This document shows positions 26,007 to 34,922 of a DNA stretch of 64,000 bases, piece after piece; the first letter of the stretch is position 1; every line of letters begins with the position of its first letter. The notes under the pieces were generated by a model that was given only the letters and a program-made list of their open reading frames with translations, was not told where the DNA came from and did no database searches. The position numbers and the translations under genes were made by a program. Source of the stretch: JACKAL01 sp964400355 (GTDB lineage Bacteria; Bdellovibrionota; Bdellovibrionia; Bdellovibrionales; JAGQZY01); NCBI GenBank assembly GCA_964400355.1, contig CAYNTO010000011.1, forward strand, positions 1-64,000. Reading direction: 5' to 3'.

Positions 26007-26779
26007 TGTTGTGGACCCAATACCTTCATTCCCTATGGAATACTTTTTGGTTTTGGGTTCGGCGAAACTTGCGCTTTCGACGAGGCGGGTATTCGGAATC
26101 GACTTCGGTGCCGCCGCAGTTTTCAGAGGCCGCCGCGCAAACCAATGAGAAATACAATTTCACTTCGATAGGACAGCGGTTAGCACCTCAACACTGGCAT
26201 CGCAACTTGGCAACGCTGTGGTATATGGAACAAATGTTTGAGAGCGTTCAGTTCCCCCCGTTGATAACAATTTTGGAACCCGGATGCCAAAATTTTTCGC
26301 GGCTTCCGGCGCTGCGTGAATTTTTTCGCCTACGGGGTGTGGTGGCCACGATCGTGGGAATTGAACTCGATGCGTTTGTACCCTTGAGGGGCTTTCATTC
26401 GCTGTGGGATCACGCTCAGTATTACATCTCCTTGCACAAAGACGAATCGCGGTTTGAAGCTCAGGATTTTTTTAAATGGGACGAGCCTTCGGAAGTGATA
26501 GTCTGTTTTTATCCGTTTGTTTCAACGGAGCCAGCATTGGCATGGGGCCTGCCGGCCCAAGTCGCTGGTGCACAAAAATGGGTAGAGGCCTTTTCGAAAA
26601 ACTTAAAGCCCGGTGGATATGTGTTAGTGGTTCACCAGGGTGATTGGGAAGAAAAAGATTTTGATGAGGCCCGTGAAAACTCGCCGTTAGAGCTCCGCCA
26701 TCGCCAAGTACTGACGTGCCCATTTTTCTCCACCAAGCACCCGGCCCATGGTTCACTTTACCAAAAGCGAGTTCATTGA
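26006..26779 (+). CDS. Methyltransferase-like protein (SAM-binding fold)
   Basis: This 257-residue protein has TILEPGCQNFSRLPAL, where ILEPGCQ resembles motif I of class I methyltransferases; VVATIVGIELDAF resembles the following acidic strand; SEVIVCFYPFVS and LKPGGYVLVVHQGDW match the motif IV and post-IV regions (KPGG). The N-terminal 40 residues are Arg- and Trp-rich. It starts at ATG overlapping the previous stop. The frame is open much further upstream, inside the oxygenase gene, and that part is rejected. Substrate unknown. Confidence 0.6.
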   Translation: MLWTQYLHSLWNTFWFWVRRNLRFRRGGYSESTSVPPQFSEAAAQTNEKYNFTSIGQRLAPQHWHRNLATLWYMEQMFESVQFPPLITILEPGCQNFSRLPALREFFRLRGVVATIVGIELDAFVPLRGFHSLWDHAQYYISLHKDESRFEAQDFFKWDEPSEVIVCFYPFVSTEPALAWGLPAQVAGAQKWVEAFSKNLKPGGYVLVVHQGDWEEKDFDEARENSPLELRHRQVLTCPFFSTKHPAHGSLYQKRVH

Positions 26780-26863
26780 CATCGGGCGCGATGAGTTGCA
26801 ATTGGCCAGAGTTGATTTTTTAAGAAGCGATGGTAGGATCCAGGCTCTTCTAGGGGGGCTATT

Positions 26864-27268
26864 ATGCTGTCTTTTTTATTAAATATGTTCTTACCGACAG
26901 CGTTTGCTCTTTCAGTCATTGTTGAGCACCCAGATAAGGGGATCATTGTCGACGAACAGATCTCTTTAAACGCGGCGAGCACCGTAGGCCAAGTGACTCT
27001 GGATGTTCTCACGGCCAAGGCCATCGCCTTCGACGGCAGTGAACTGGGGTTTTCCTCGATCGATGGTTTGGAGCAACGTCTCGATATTTTGTCGAAAACA
27101 GAGATGAAAGCCTATGGCTGGTGCTATTCGGTGGACGGCGAGGTTGTAGAAACCTTGGCGCACCAGACACAGCTCGATGATTCGAGCCAACTCCGTTGGT
27201 TTTATGCTTTTGCTCATTATCAAGCCGGTGTGTGGGTCAGCCAGTGCGAAGAGGCCACACACAACTGA
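26864..27268 (+). CDS. Small secreted protein, possibly DUF4430-like
   Basis: This 134-residue protein has a short signal peptide (to about 16), then a beta-rich body with YGWCYSVDGEVVE and LRWFYAFAHYQ. The 'GW-YSVDG' stretch recalls the DUF4430/transcobalamin-like fold. Two cysteines could pair. Ribosome-binding site gggggg at usual spacing. It is 84 bases after the methyltransferase-like gene and 81 before mscS, so membership in one transcript is possible. Confidence 0.65.
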   Translation: MLSFLLNMFLPTAFALSVIVEHPDKGIIVDEQISLNAASTVGQVTLDVLTAKAIAFDGSELGFSSIDGLEQRLDILSKTEMKAYGWCYSVDGEVVETLAHQTQLDDSSQLRWFYAFAHYQAGVWVSQCEEATHN

Positions 27269-27349
27269 TGAGTTTGGTGGCACATTGACAGCGTGAGACT
27301 TTCCACTGAGAGGGAGTCGTGGAAGTATATCTTCTTTTAAGGAGTCGGC

Positions 27350-28189
27350 ATGGAAGAGTCCGTTAGCCAAATCGTCACAAAGTCCGAGCTACTCTACGCT
27401 CAGATCGTAGAAGATGTGGTGAAATATGGTTTTAAAGTTTTGGCAGCAATTGTCATTTTGTTTGTGGGCTTTTGGGTTTCCAATCGGCTCGCAACACTGG
27501 CCAATGCTGCTCTCAGTAAGCAGAACTTTGACCCTACCATTCGCGTCTACCTTTCGCGCATATTGAGAATTCTTTTTAAAGTCATTGTGGTCATCACCGC
27601 AGCCGGAGTGGTCGGTGTGGAGACCACGTCGTTTGTTGCAGTTCTCGGTGCCGCAGGTCTTGCCGTCGGTTTGGCTCTTCAAGGAAGCCTATCTAATTTT
27701 GCAGGCGGAGTGATGATTCTTATTCTAAGACCATTCCAGGTCGGCGATATGATTATCTCACAGGGTGAAGAGGGTGTCGTCACAGCCATTGATGTGTTCT
27801 ATACAACGTTAGTGAGAGCCGATAATCGCCGGGTGATTTTGCCCAATGGTCCACTGATTGGAAATGTGATTGTGAACAACACCGCCGAAAACAAGCGCCG
27901 AGTTGAGGTGCAAGTAGGTATTGCCTATTCTTCCGACGTGGCTAAAGCCGAAGCGGTATTATTGAGCCTTGCGTATCAACACCCTAAGGTGCTCAAGGAT
28001 CCCAGCCCCATGGTGGGGATCACGGCCTTTGGAGCAAGCTCCGTGGATTTGGTCTTCCGTGCATGGGCTCTTCCCGAAGATTACCCAAGCGTATATTTTG
28101 ATCTTTACAAACAGACGAAGACGGCGCTCGATGGAGTTGGAATTTCTATTCCATTCCCTCAGCGCGAAGTGCGTATGCTCGACAAGTAA
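27350..28189 (+). CDS. mscS: MscS-type mechanosensitive channel
   Basis: This 279-residue channel has three membrane helices with the pore helix VLGAAGLAVGLALQGSLSNF and a C-terminal cytoplasmic beta domain starting FQVGDMI and containing VILPNGPLIGNVIVN. These form the small-conductance channel opened by membrane tension during hypo-osmotic shock. Start after a clear aaggagtcggc site. It is near the size of E. coli MscS (286). The stop overlaps the start of the radical-SAM gene by one base. Confidence 0.95.
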   Translation: MEESVSQIVTKSELLYAQIVEDVVKYGFKVLAAIVILFVGFWVSNRLATLANAALSKQNFDPTIRVYLSRILRILFKVIVVITAAGVVGVETTSFVAVLGAAGLAVGLALQGSLSNFAGGVMILILRPFQVGDMIISQGEEGVVTAIDVFYTTLVRADNRRVILPNGPLIGNVIVNNTAENKRRVEVQVGIAYSSDVAKAEAVLLSLAYQHPKVLKDPSPMVGITAFGASSVDLVFRAWALPEDYPSVYFDLYKQTKTALDGVGISIPFPQREVRMLDK

Positions 28190-29415
28190 TGAGCTGCCTG
28201 TGCTTGATGCCTTTTTCCAGTTTGCATGTGGCTCCAGATGGCAGTATTCGATTGTGCTCATCGAACACCAATATTTTATTTTCCGCGGGCCAGGTGAAAT
28301 CGCTCGACGAGGCCTGGTCGCACCCATCGTACGTTAAAATTCGTAAAGCGATGCTCGAGGGCAAAAGGCCGAGTGCGTGCGTGAGCGCCTGTTACTCGCA
28401 GGAAGACGTGGGCTTGGTGAGCAAACGGAAAAAATTCAATGCGGCTAAGCTACCGGTCCGCGAGCGCGGCGCGATTTCGATGGCTACGGATCACCCTCCC
28501 ATTCGCTATCTAGATATCGCCTTCTCCAATGTGTGCAATTTAAAGTGCACCATGTGCACCAGCCATTATTCAACCGCGTGGCAAAAACCGGATGCCGAGG
28601 CCGTGAGCGAGGGAATGACCTTTCGTCGCTCGGTGGCTCCTTATCCCGTGCTCGGAGACGAAATGCTCGAGGAGATCTTAGCACTCACACCGCAGCTTCT
28701 TGCCGTGTGGGTGAAGGGTGGTGAACCGCTCGTGGATGAAAAGTGCTTGAGCTACCTTAAAAAACTATCTGAACGCTCGGATCGCAACGACTATCTGCAT
28801 GTGTTTCTGCAGACCAACGGCACGCGCTGGAACCCCACCGTGCGCGATGCCATTCAAGGGTTAAGTCCAGAGATCGGGATCAGTATCGATGGGACTGAAT
28901 CTACTTATGAATGGATTCGCGGGTTTCCGTTTGCAAAAATCGATGCAAACATTCGCGCTTTTGCCTCGGAGCCTGCAGTGGGCAAAGTGGTATTGCAGTT
29001 CACATTGAGCGCCTACAACGTGTTCAACATCGAGGATATGATTCGCTATTTTCTAAATCTCAAGGCCTATTTTCCCAAAGTGGAAACGCTTTGTTTTGGT
29101 GGAATTGTTCGCCAGGAGTGGGGCAATGTGCATGCTGTGCCACTTGCTGTAAGGCAAACTGTCGCTGAGCGGCTGCGCGAAGTCACACGCGGAATAGAAC
29201 ACCATTTTGAAAACTTAGAGGGCTTGCTCAAAGTGCTCGACGCGCGGGAAGCGCGGGAAGCGTACTTTTATTCCACCGGCTACCAATGGTTACAATTTTG
29301 TGAACGTATGCGCGGTCAGAAGCTTTCTGAAATAGATCCGCGGTTTGCAAATATTTTCCCAGAGCACACACCCGCACTCACAGCGCCGCACACTTCGGGC
29401 TGTAACCTAGAGTAA
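28189..29415 (+). CDS. Radical-SAM protein with a twitch-type cysteine region
   Basis: This 408-residue protein has an N-terminal cysteine-rich segment (CLCLMPFSSLHVAPDGSIRLC), then the iron-sulphur motif CNLKCTMC (CxxxCxxC, about 117-124) and radical-SAM barrel strands including VKGGEPLVDEKCL and VFLQTNGTRWNP. Such 'twitch' proteins carry an additional cluster and modify peptides or sugars. No precursor peptide was seen nearby. Translationally coupled to mscS; its 3' end overlaps the convergent lipoprotein gene by 38 bases. Substrate unknown. Confidence 0.88.
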   Translation: MSCLCLMPFSSLHVAPDGSIRLCSSNTNILFSAGQVKSLDEAWSHPSYVKIRKAMLEGKRPSACVSACYSQEDVGLVSKRKKFNAAKLPVRERGAISMATDHPPIRYLDIAFSNVCNLKCTMCTSHYSTAWQKPDAEAVSEGMTFRRSVAPYPVLGDEMLEEILALTPQLLAVWVKGGEPLVDEKCLSYLKKLSERSDRNDYLHVFLQTNGTRWNPTVRDAIQGLSPEIGISIDGTESTYEWIRGFPFAKIDANIRAFASEPAVGKVVLQFTLSAYNVFNIEDMIRYFLNLKAYFPKVETLCFGGIVRQEWGNVHAVPLAVRQTVAERLREVTRGIEHHFENLEGLLKVLDAREAREAYFYSTGYQWLQFCERMRGQKLSEIDPRFANIFPEHTPALTAPHTSGCNLE

Positions 29416-30520
29416 AACCCAAGGGCGAGCTCACCACGTCACTGATGGTGTTCATCAATGGAGAACATTCCACCTTCTTTTTGAGATGAACATGGGCGCA
29501 GGATCTTTTATCGATTTCCAAATCTTCTATTTTGTCCAAATATCCGGGTTCCATGGAGTTGAGCACAACAACCCAGGCCAGGCGCGATCGAAGGCTAGAG
29601 ATATCTTGCAATTTATGGTCGGCTATTGGGCCGGGAGACAAATTCTGTTGTGCGTAGGTGTTGAGAAGTGCGGTGTTTTGTAAAGCCTTGATATCAAAGT
29701 CGGCGAGATGAAGGATGTCTTTTTTATATTGGTCATAAAGGCTCTTTTGTGTCGGAGCGAGGTGAATCATCGCGACGAGGTCAGAGAGCACCTGCATGGA
29801 ATAACGAAGCGCTCGCGCTCCACGGCGAGTTTCCAGTGGCAAAGAACCGTCTTCGCGTCGCGACTCTAAAATTTTTGGAATTTGCGCGAGTCCCTGGTTG
29901 ATGAGTTCCTGATCTTTGGTGAAGACCCCAAGGAACACGTGTGCGCGCGCCGATGCTGCGGCCATATTGTGTGCAGCAAATGAATATTTCTGAGTTTCTC
30001 CAGAAACCGTGAGTTCTTCCGTGGAAGTGGTGAGGTCGTTCGCTTTGAGTAATTTTTTGAGCCATGGTTGCGCTGGGAATGATATTTTGTGACGTTTTTC
30101 AATGGCGTAGAGGTTGACGGCGACCATGGCAGCGATTTTGTTATTACTATGGCGAATGGTGTTGCTCAGTTCAATGTCGCCACTCGCGGAGGCGGAGGAG
30201 AGAAGACGCGCCGGAATTTTTTCGAGCACGGCAGATAATTCTTCGCAGCGTTCTTTGGAACTCAAGCAGTTCTCAGCCGAAAGCAAAAAGTAGTACTCTA
30301 GCTTTTCGTAGTAGGATTCGGCGGCATAAGAGGATGCCGTCGTCGACGGCTTTTGGGGCGCCTTGGGTGCCGAGGGCGAGATCATGCAACCGCGGCTGTC
30401 CATGCGCTGAGTGTCTGCGCTCAGCACGACATCTTTAGCAGCTGGTGTGGTGCAACTCAAGGCGGAACCAACGGCCAGGAAAGCGCTCAAATGACGAATG
30501 GTGATTATTATTTTATTCAT
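29378..30520 (-). CDS. Lipoprotein with an alginate-lyase-like helical domain
   Basis: This 380-residue protein has lipobox ALSC (Cys about 23), a Pro/Ser linker, then an all-helical domain. The segment REDGSLPLETRRGARALRYS resembles the catalytic-core stretch DGS-P-E-RG-RAL-YH of alginate lyase family proteins (PF05426); the usual Tyr/His are not obviously conserved. It may cleave or bind an acidic polysaccharide. Its ATG overlaps the stop of the hydroxylase-like gene (ATGA), so they are coupled. Confidence 0.65.
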   Translation of the reverse strand: MNKIIITIRHLSAFLAVGSALSCTTPAAKDVVLSADTQRMDSRGCMISPSAPKAPQKPSTTASSYAAESYYEKLEYYFLLSAENCLSSKERCEELSAVLEKIPARLLSSASASGDIELSNTIRHSNNKIAAMVAVNLYAIEKRHKISFPAQPWLKKLLKANDLTTSTEELTVSGETQKYSFAAHNMAAASARAHVFLGVFTKDQELINQGLAQIPKILESRREDGSLPLETRRGARALRYSMQVLSDLVAMIHLAPTQKSLYDQYKKDILHLADFDIKALQNTALLNTYAQQNLSPGPIADHKLQDISSLRSRLAWVVVLNSMEPGYLDKIEDLEIDKRSCAHVHLKKKVECSPLMNTISDVVSSPLGFTLGYSPKCAAL

Positions 30521-31050
30521 AAGGAATAGGCCTCGAGTGCATCGAACACGATGTGGGTTCTAAGTTTAGGACTACAGTTTATAGCGGAGTGGAAATGATT
30601 CGTTTCCACGCGGTACAGGTGGCTGTCTGCGGGAATGTGATACCACTCAGGTCTGTCTTTGTAGATCAGGTAGGTATCGGGTGAAGTATCTACCGCGATG
30701 TGATAGCGGGGTTCCATGTCGCGATGGAGTGTGTAGGAGTGTTTCTGCGTAAGAAGCATGATGCGCACCCGTCCCACTTTGTACGGGAAAGACTTCCATA
30801 TCTCTTCGAGGTACGTTCCCGCAAAGCGAGGATTGATTTTACAAAAGTCGCTCTGCGGAATCTGATGTTTTTTGAGTTGCGAGTCGTAAATTTTTCCAGT
30901 GCCGAAGAAATCGCAGTCTGTCGTTGTCTCCGGGCACGTCAAAAGTAGCTGCTTCACTTGGCGTGAGAGCAAATCCACCGCGCCTAAAGCGGCCGAGACT
31001 TCTGCTCTTATTTGAGGCAAATCAAAGGTATAATTGAGTTTTTCCACCAT
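30517..31050 (-). CDS. Aspartyl/asparaginyl-hydroxylase-like 2-oxoglutarate protein
   Basis: This 177-residue protein has VRIMLLTQKHSYTLHRDMEP, with HRD as the HxD-type iron pair, RYHIAVDTSPD, and near the C-terminus HSAINCS followed by RTHIVFD, with the second iron His and 2-oxoglutarate-binding Arg. This pattern is that of the aspartyl/asparaginyl beta-hydroxylase group. No signal peptide, so a cytoplasmic target is expected. ATG at 31050 is chosen; the frame extends 16 codons upstream. Coupled to the alginate-lyase-like lipoprotein. Confidence 0.75.
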   Translation of the reverse strand: MVEKLNYTFDLPQIRAEVSAALGAVDLLSRQVKQLLLTCPETTTDCDFFGTGKIYDSQLKKHQIPQSDFCKINPRFAGTYLEEIWKSFPYKVGRVRIMLLTQKHSYTLHRDMEPRYHIAVDTSPDTYLIYKDRPEWYHIPADSHLYRVETNHFHSAINCSPKLRTHIVFDALEAYSL

Positions 31051-31130
31051 GAGTTCAAGTACAGCATAAAAGGTGAAACCTGACCTGCTACGACTCACTG
31101 CAGATCAAAGATTTTGCTCCGTAAAATATA

Positions 31131-31162
31131 AAGCCCGGGCAGGAGCACCGGGCTTTTTTTTT
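31131..31162. terminator. Bidirectional hairpin terminator
   Basis: An 8-base GC-rich stem (aagcccgg at 31131-31138 and ccgggctt at 31148-31155) is followed by nine Ts on the plus strand and by tttatatttt on the minus strand. It lies 20 bases after the stop of the leftward M2 peptidase, which is the gene it most likely serves. Confidence 0.85.
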
Positions 31163-31181
31163 GAACGGCGCCGAAACGAGA

Positions 31182-32942
31182 TTACCAGCCGCAGGTTTGA
31201 CCTTTGTTTTGGTCCTTTAACCACGCCTCCAATGGTGCAAAGTATTCGCGAATGGCGCTTGCATCCATCTCGCGTTTTCCGGTGGCCGCCTCAAGCGCGT
31301 CGGGCCAGGGCTTGCTGATCCCCATCTGCATCATCTTCCAAAGTTTTTCGCCAGCGGCCTTGTTGTTGTAAATGGAACACTCGTGAAGTGGCCCTTTATA
31401 GCCTGCGGTCTCGCAAAGAGCGCGGTGAAACTGAAACTGGAGTATGTGCGCGATAAAATATCGGGAGTAAGGAACAAAACTTGGAACATGGTACTTGGAG
31501 CCCGCATCAAACGCGTCGTTCGGGCGCGGTGTTGGAGGAACGAGCCCCTGATATTGTTTTACCATGTCCCACCAAGCCGTGTTGTAGTTTTCAGGTTGAA
31601 TACGACCATCGAAGACCTGCCAACGGTATTTGTCTGTCATTAAACCAAACGGCAAAAACGCTATTTTTTGGAGAGCCATCTGTAAAAGATAATGAACGTC
31701 CGCATCGATCGGCTTGTCTTTGCTGGTTAAAAGTTTGATGTCCTGGAGGTATTTGCGGGTGATGGACAATTGAACAGTGTCGCCCAAAGCTTCGTGGAAC
31801 CCATCGTTGGCACTGCCTTGAAACAGCATGGGCTTGTCCTTGTAGGCGAGGTAGTAATAAATGTGGCCCAGTTCGTGATGGATAGTTCTAAAGTTGTCTT
31901 CGTCGATGAGGATGCACATCTTGATGCGCACATCATCTTTTAGATCCACGTGCCAAGCGCTGGCGTGACAAACCACATCGCGGTCCCGGGGCTTGTCGAA
32001 GAGAGATTTTTCGTAGAACGATTTTGGAAGTTGCGGCATCCCCAGGGAGACGAAAAAGTTTTCCGCTGTTTTTGTCATTTTCTTAGAATCATACTTGGCC
32101 TTTTTGAGCAGACCCGTAATATCGAGAGATTTTTTAGGATTCACGCCCACGATGTCGCTGATGTTTTCCCAGGACTGTCCCCACATGTTCCCCACCAAAT
32201 GTGCGGGAATGGCGCCCGATTTGGGCACAACGTTGTCACCGTATCTTTTGTTGAGGCGTGCGCGCACGTAACAGTGCAGCTGTTCATAGAACGGACGCAC
32301 TTCTGTCCACAAGCGATCGAGATCTTTTTCGAACGCCGCTTCGGGCATATCATATTTGTTTTTCCAAAAATCAGCGAGGTGCTTGTAGCCCAACTCTTTG
32401 GAGCCTTGGTTGGCCAGCTCCACGACTTTTTGATACTTGGGTTTCATGGGAACGGAGATGGATTTCCAGCCTTCCCATGCATCTTGCAGATCTTTCGGGC
32501 TGCGCGATTTGGCGAGAACGTCCTCAAGGTCTAAAAGATCGCGGCACTTGTTGCCTTTGCAGTACTTACCGCTGCCATACATGCTCTCCATCTCGGCTTT
32601 GAGTTTGGTCATCTCTTCGTTCTTGGCCGCATCTTTTGGTGCCGGCAGGTTTAAAAAACCCATGAGCAAATAAAGCTGGCGTTTTTCCTCATCGGTTTTG
32701 CCTTTGTACCTTTTTGATTCCAATGCGAGCTGGGTTCCCAGTGCGCCAAAGCGGGCGTTGGCATCGGAGGCGAGAATCGTCGTGTCCTCAGTGATAAAGT
32801 TTGTCTGCACCCACTCAGCGCGTTGAACGCCCACGATCTCTTTGGCGAGAACGGAGTTGGTGTCGGTGAGAAATGTCGCCGTGCTCTTAGCTTGAGCAAT
32901 AGATGACACAATTAGTAGCAGAGTAAAAACGCTGTAATTCAT
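31182..32942 (-). CDS. M2-family (angiotensin-converting-enzyme-type) peptidyl-dipeptidase
   Basis: This 586-residue secreted zinc peptidase has a signal peptide (residues 1-18), the zinc site HHELGHIYYY (HExxH about 355) with the third ligand in FHEALGDTVQL about 25 residues later, and long helices. The family removes C-terminal dipeptides. Only some bacteria carry it. ATG at 32942 follows a strong ggaggattc site; the frame extends further upstream but is rejected. A single gene with its own terminator; substrate unknown. Confidence 0.93.
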   Translation of the reverse strand: MNYSVFTLLLIVSSIAQAKSTATFLTDTNSVLAKEIVGVQRAEWVQTNFITEDTTILASDANARFGALGTQLALESKRYKGKTDEEKRQLYLLMGFLNLPAPKDAAKNEEMTKLKAEMESMYGSGKYCKGNKCRDLLDLEDVLAKSRSPKDLQDAWEGWKSISVPMKPKYQKVVELANQGSKELGYKHLADFWKNKYDMPEAAFEKDLDRLWTEVRPFYEQLHCYVRARLNKRYGDNVVPKSGAIPAHLVGNMWGQSWENISDIVGVNPKKSLDITGLLKKAKYDSKKMTKTAENFFVSLGMPQLPKSFYEKSLFDKPRDRDVVCHASAWHVDLKDDVRIKMCILIDEDNFRTIHHELGHIYYYLAYKDKPMLFQGSANDGFHEALGDTVQLSITRKYLQDIKLLTSKDKPIDADVHYLLQMALQKIAFLPFGLMTDKYRWQVFDGRIQPENYNTAWWDMVKQYQGLVPPTPRPNDAFDAGSKYHVPSFVPYSRYFIAHILQFQFHRALCETAGYKGPLHECSIYNNKAAGEKLWKMMQMGISKPWPDALEAATGKREMDASAIREYFAPLEAWLKDQNKGQTCGW

Positions 32943-33133
32943 GAATCCTCCGGAAAAACTCGAACCTACAAAGCGGCGCTCGGGCTGGCAAGAAAATACT
33001 ATAAATTCTACCCACCGCACAGACGTGTCTCCTCCCTGTTTTTACACCTCCAGGAGATTCTCAATTACATCACCAAGGGGCTAACGTAAGACAGGGGCAT
33101 TTACGGGATGACCCCGAAAAATAAGGAGTTTTT

Positions 33134-33787
33134 ATGAAAACTGTAAGTGTATTTTTAAGCGTTATCTTCAGTGTGGTGGCGGCCCAGGCGGATCTCATGA
33201 CTTTGACCCCGGGACCAGACGCGATCAATGGCGTTACTTTGTCTCAGTCGGCCGTAGTGGATGTGGCCGGAGTGCCAACAACTCTTGTGAATGTAGGTTC
33301 GGGAATCCGCAAGAAATATTTAGTGGCTTTTTTGGGAACGCCAGTTTACGTGGCGCAGGTGTTTGCCGCGCAACCGGAGCAGTTCGTAAAATCCAATCAA
33401 GCCAACGCGGCTCTTGAGTCTTTACAAAATCAAACTGTTGTCGCTGTGCGATTGGACTTCGTTTACAACGTGAGCGCCGATCAAGTTTACAATGCATTTT
33501 ACGATGCACTTAAAGAAAACGCCGTGAATATGGAAGACCCCACAGTGGCTGAGTTTTTGTCGTTTGTTAAAGACGGCGGCAACGCCAACAAAGGTTCGAG
33601 CATGACATTCCTTATGGTGAAAAACGCCGACGGCACTGAAACCCTCACTTATGAAGATCCGGCAAAAGCGGTAACGACGGTGACTGGCGTTGCAGGCTTT
33701 TCCCAGCAGATTCTTTCTATGTGGCTGGGGGCTATTTCATCAAACGACAAAGGCCTTAAAGAACTTAAAGAACAGATCACAAAGTAA
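33134..33787 (+). CDS. Secreted chalcone-isomerase-like protein
   Basis: This 217-residue protein has a signal peptide (1-20) and the motif VGSGIRKKYLVAFLGTPVYVAQVFA, near the start of the chalcone-isomerase-like domain of bacteria, then VVAVRLDFVYNVSADQV. These bacterial proteins lack proof of flavonoid chemistry; a fatty-acid-binding-type fold is known for the group. Ribosome-binding site aataaggagttttt. Nine bases before the next lipoprotein gene, so probably cotranscribed. Confidence 0.8.
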   Translation: MKTVSVFLSVIFSVVAAQADLMTLTPGPDAINGVTLSQSAVVDVAGVPTTLVNVGSGIRKKYLVAFLGTPVYVAQVFAAQPEQFVKSNQANAALESLQNQTVVAVRLDFVYNVSADQVYNAFYDALKENAVNMEDPTVAEFLSFVKDGGNANKGSSMTFLMVKNADGTETLTYEDPAKAVTTVTGVAGFSQQILSMWLGAISSNDKGLKELKEQITK

Positions 33788-33795
33788 GGTCGAAA

Positions 33796-34713
33796 ATGAA
33801 AAATATAATTTTAGTATCAGCATGTAGTTTATTGATGGCCTGTGGAGTTGCGGATTCCATCGATTCCGTGAATGCCATGCCCGATAAAATGGATTCCGTG
33901 AACGAGAAGATGGGCAATATGCAAGAGTCCATTCGCTTGCAAAAAGTGGCCATTGCTAAAGAAAACTTGGAAAAAAGCGAAAACGCCGAGATCCTCATGC
34001 CGGTGCCCGTGGGCCTGATGGGCTACGCGAAGCTGTTTGCTGAGAATGCCACGCTGGAGGAGATCACAGGCCAAGTGTACTTGTATCTCAAAGAGGTGAA
34101 CGATGGGGTGTATCCCAAGTCTGTCGACGACGCGGGAATGGAGAAAGAGTTTACTGTTCAGGAAGTCGCTCAGATCAATCACGACAAAATGCACAAACTC
34201 ACAGCCGCACAAGCCGTGTCGGGAATGCTCCCGCAGTCGGTGGTGGAGAAGCTTGTGAGCGAGTACATTCTTAAAGAGAACCGTTACCAAAAGACCGCGT
34301 ATAGTATTTTGATGATGCGCTATCAGTTTTTGCGCGATGTGATGCTCAATGGTAGCTTGCTCTCGGAAACCATTGAGGATGTGGGCTCTGTTGAAAAAGC
34401 CAATGAGTACGTCTCTTACATGGACTGGATCGCCCAGCGTCCATTCATTACAAAAATCAACGTGCGCATTTATGGATTCTTACCACCATACGGTGAATTT
34501 GTTGAGCAGCTCACGGTGGCCTCGGCAAAAGAGAATTTGCTCTCCATGTACGAAGTGATCGAGTCGCGCGCGACCAATGTGCAAAAGGTGCAAGTGCAGA
34601 GCTTGAGTGGTGATGCTGCGCTGGATGCAGCTCTCTACCAAGAGCGCACAGTGCGTTTGAATGCGGTATTAGCAACGGTGAAAAATCGCACGGCGTACTG
34701 GAATTCGAAATAA
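33796..34713 (+). CDS. Predicted lipoprotein of unknown function
   Basis: This 305-residue protein has lipobox LLMAC (Cys about 16) and a following helical region with heptad-like repeats (DKMDSVNEKMGNMQESI). The rest is mainly helical, without cysteines. The start is 9 bases after the chalcone-isomerase-like gene, with a weak taaggtcgaaa site, and a clear terminator follows. I recognise no family; a periplasmic helper is likely. Confidence 0.75.
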   Translation: MKNIILVSACSLLMACGVADSIDSVNAMPDKMDSVNEKMGNMQESIRLQKVAIAKENLEKSENAEILMPVPVGLMGYAKLFAENATLEEITGQVYLYLKEVNDGVYPKSVDDAGMEKEFTVQEVAQINHDKMHKLTAAQAVSGMLPQSVVEKLVSEYILKENRYQKTAYSILMMRYQFLRDVMLNGSLLSETIEDVGSVEKANEYVSYMDWIAQRPFITKINVRIYGFLPPYGEFVEQLTVASAKENLLSMYEVIESRATNVQKVQVQSLSGDAALDAALYQERTVRLNAVLATVKNRTAYWNSK

Positions 34714-34745
34714 TTCGATTCCACCAGATCGTGCATTTGACTCAT

Positions 34746-34775
34746 AAAGGAGCAGTTTTCACTGCTCCTTTTTTT
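34746..34775 (+). terminator. Rho-independent terminator
   Basis: An 11-base stem (aaaggagcagt at 34746-34756 and its complement at 34761-34771) with a 4-base loop runs into seven Ts. It closes the chalcone-isomerase-like/lipoprotein operon before the cyclase gene. Confidence 0.92.
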
Positions 34776-34922
34776 ATTGTCTAATCGTTTCCATTATTGC
34801 CGTGATTGGCTTTACATTGGTCCAGGGTTTCGAGCAGGTTCTTGGATCAGTTTTTTCTCTTATGTGGCGTTGGCGGGCCCTACGCGCTCCATCAATATAT
34901 AGCAAATTCCGATAAATACCCC

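Noticed and set aside
32943..33020. Upstream extension of the M2 peptidase
   Set aside because: The ATG at 32942 has a strong ggagg site and is directly followed by a signal peptide.
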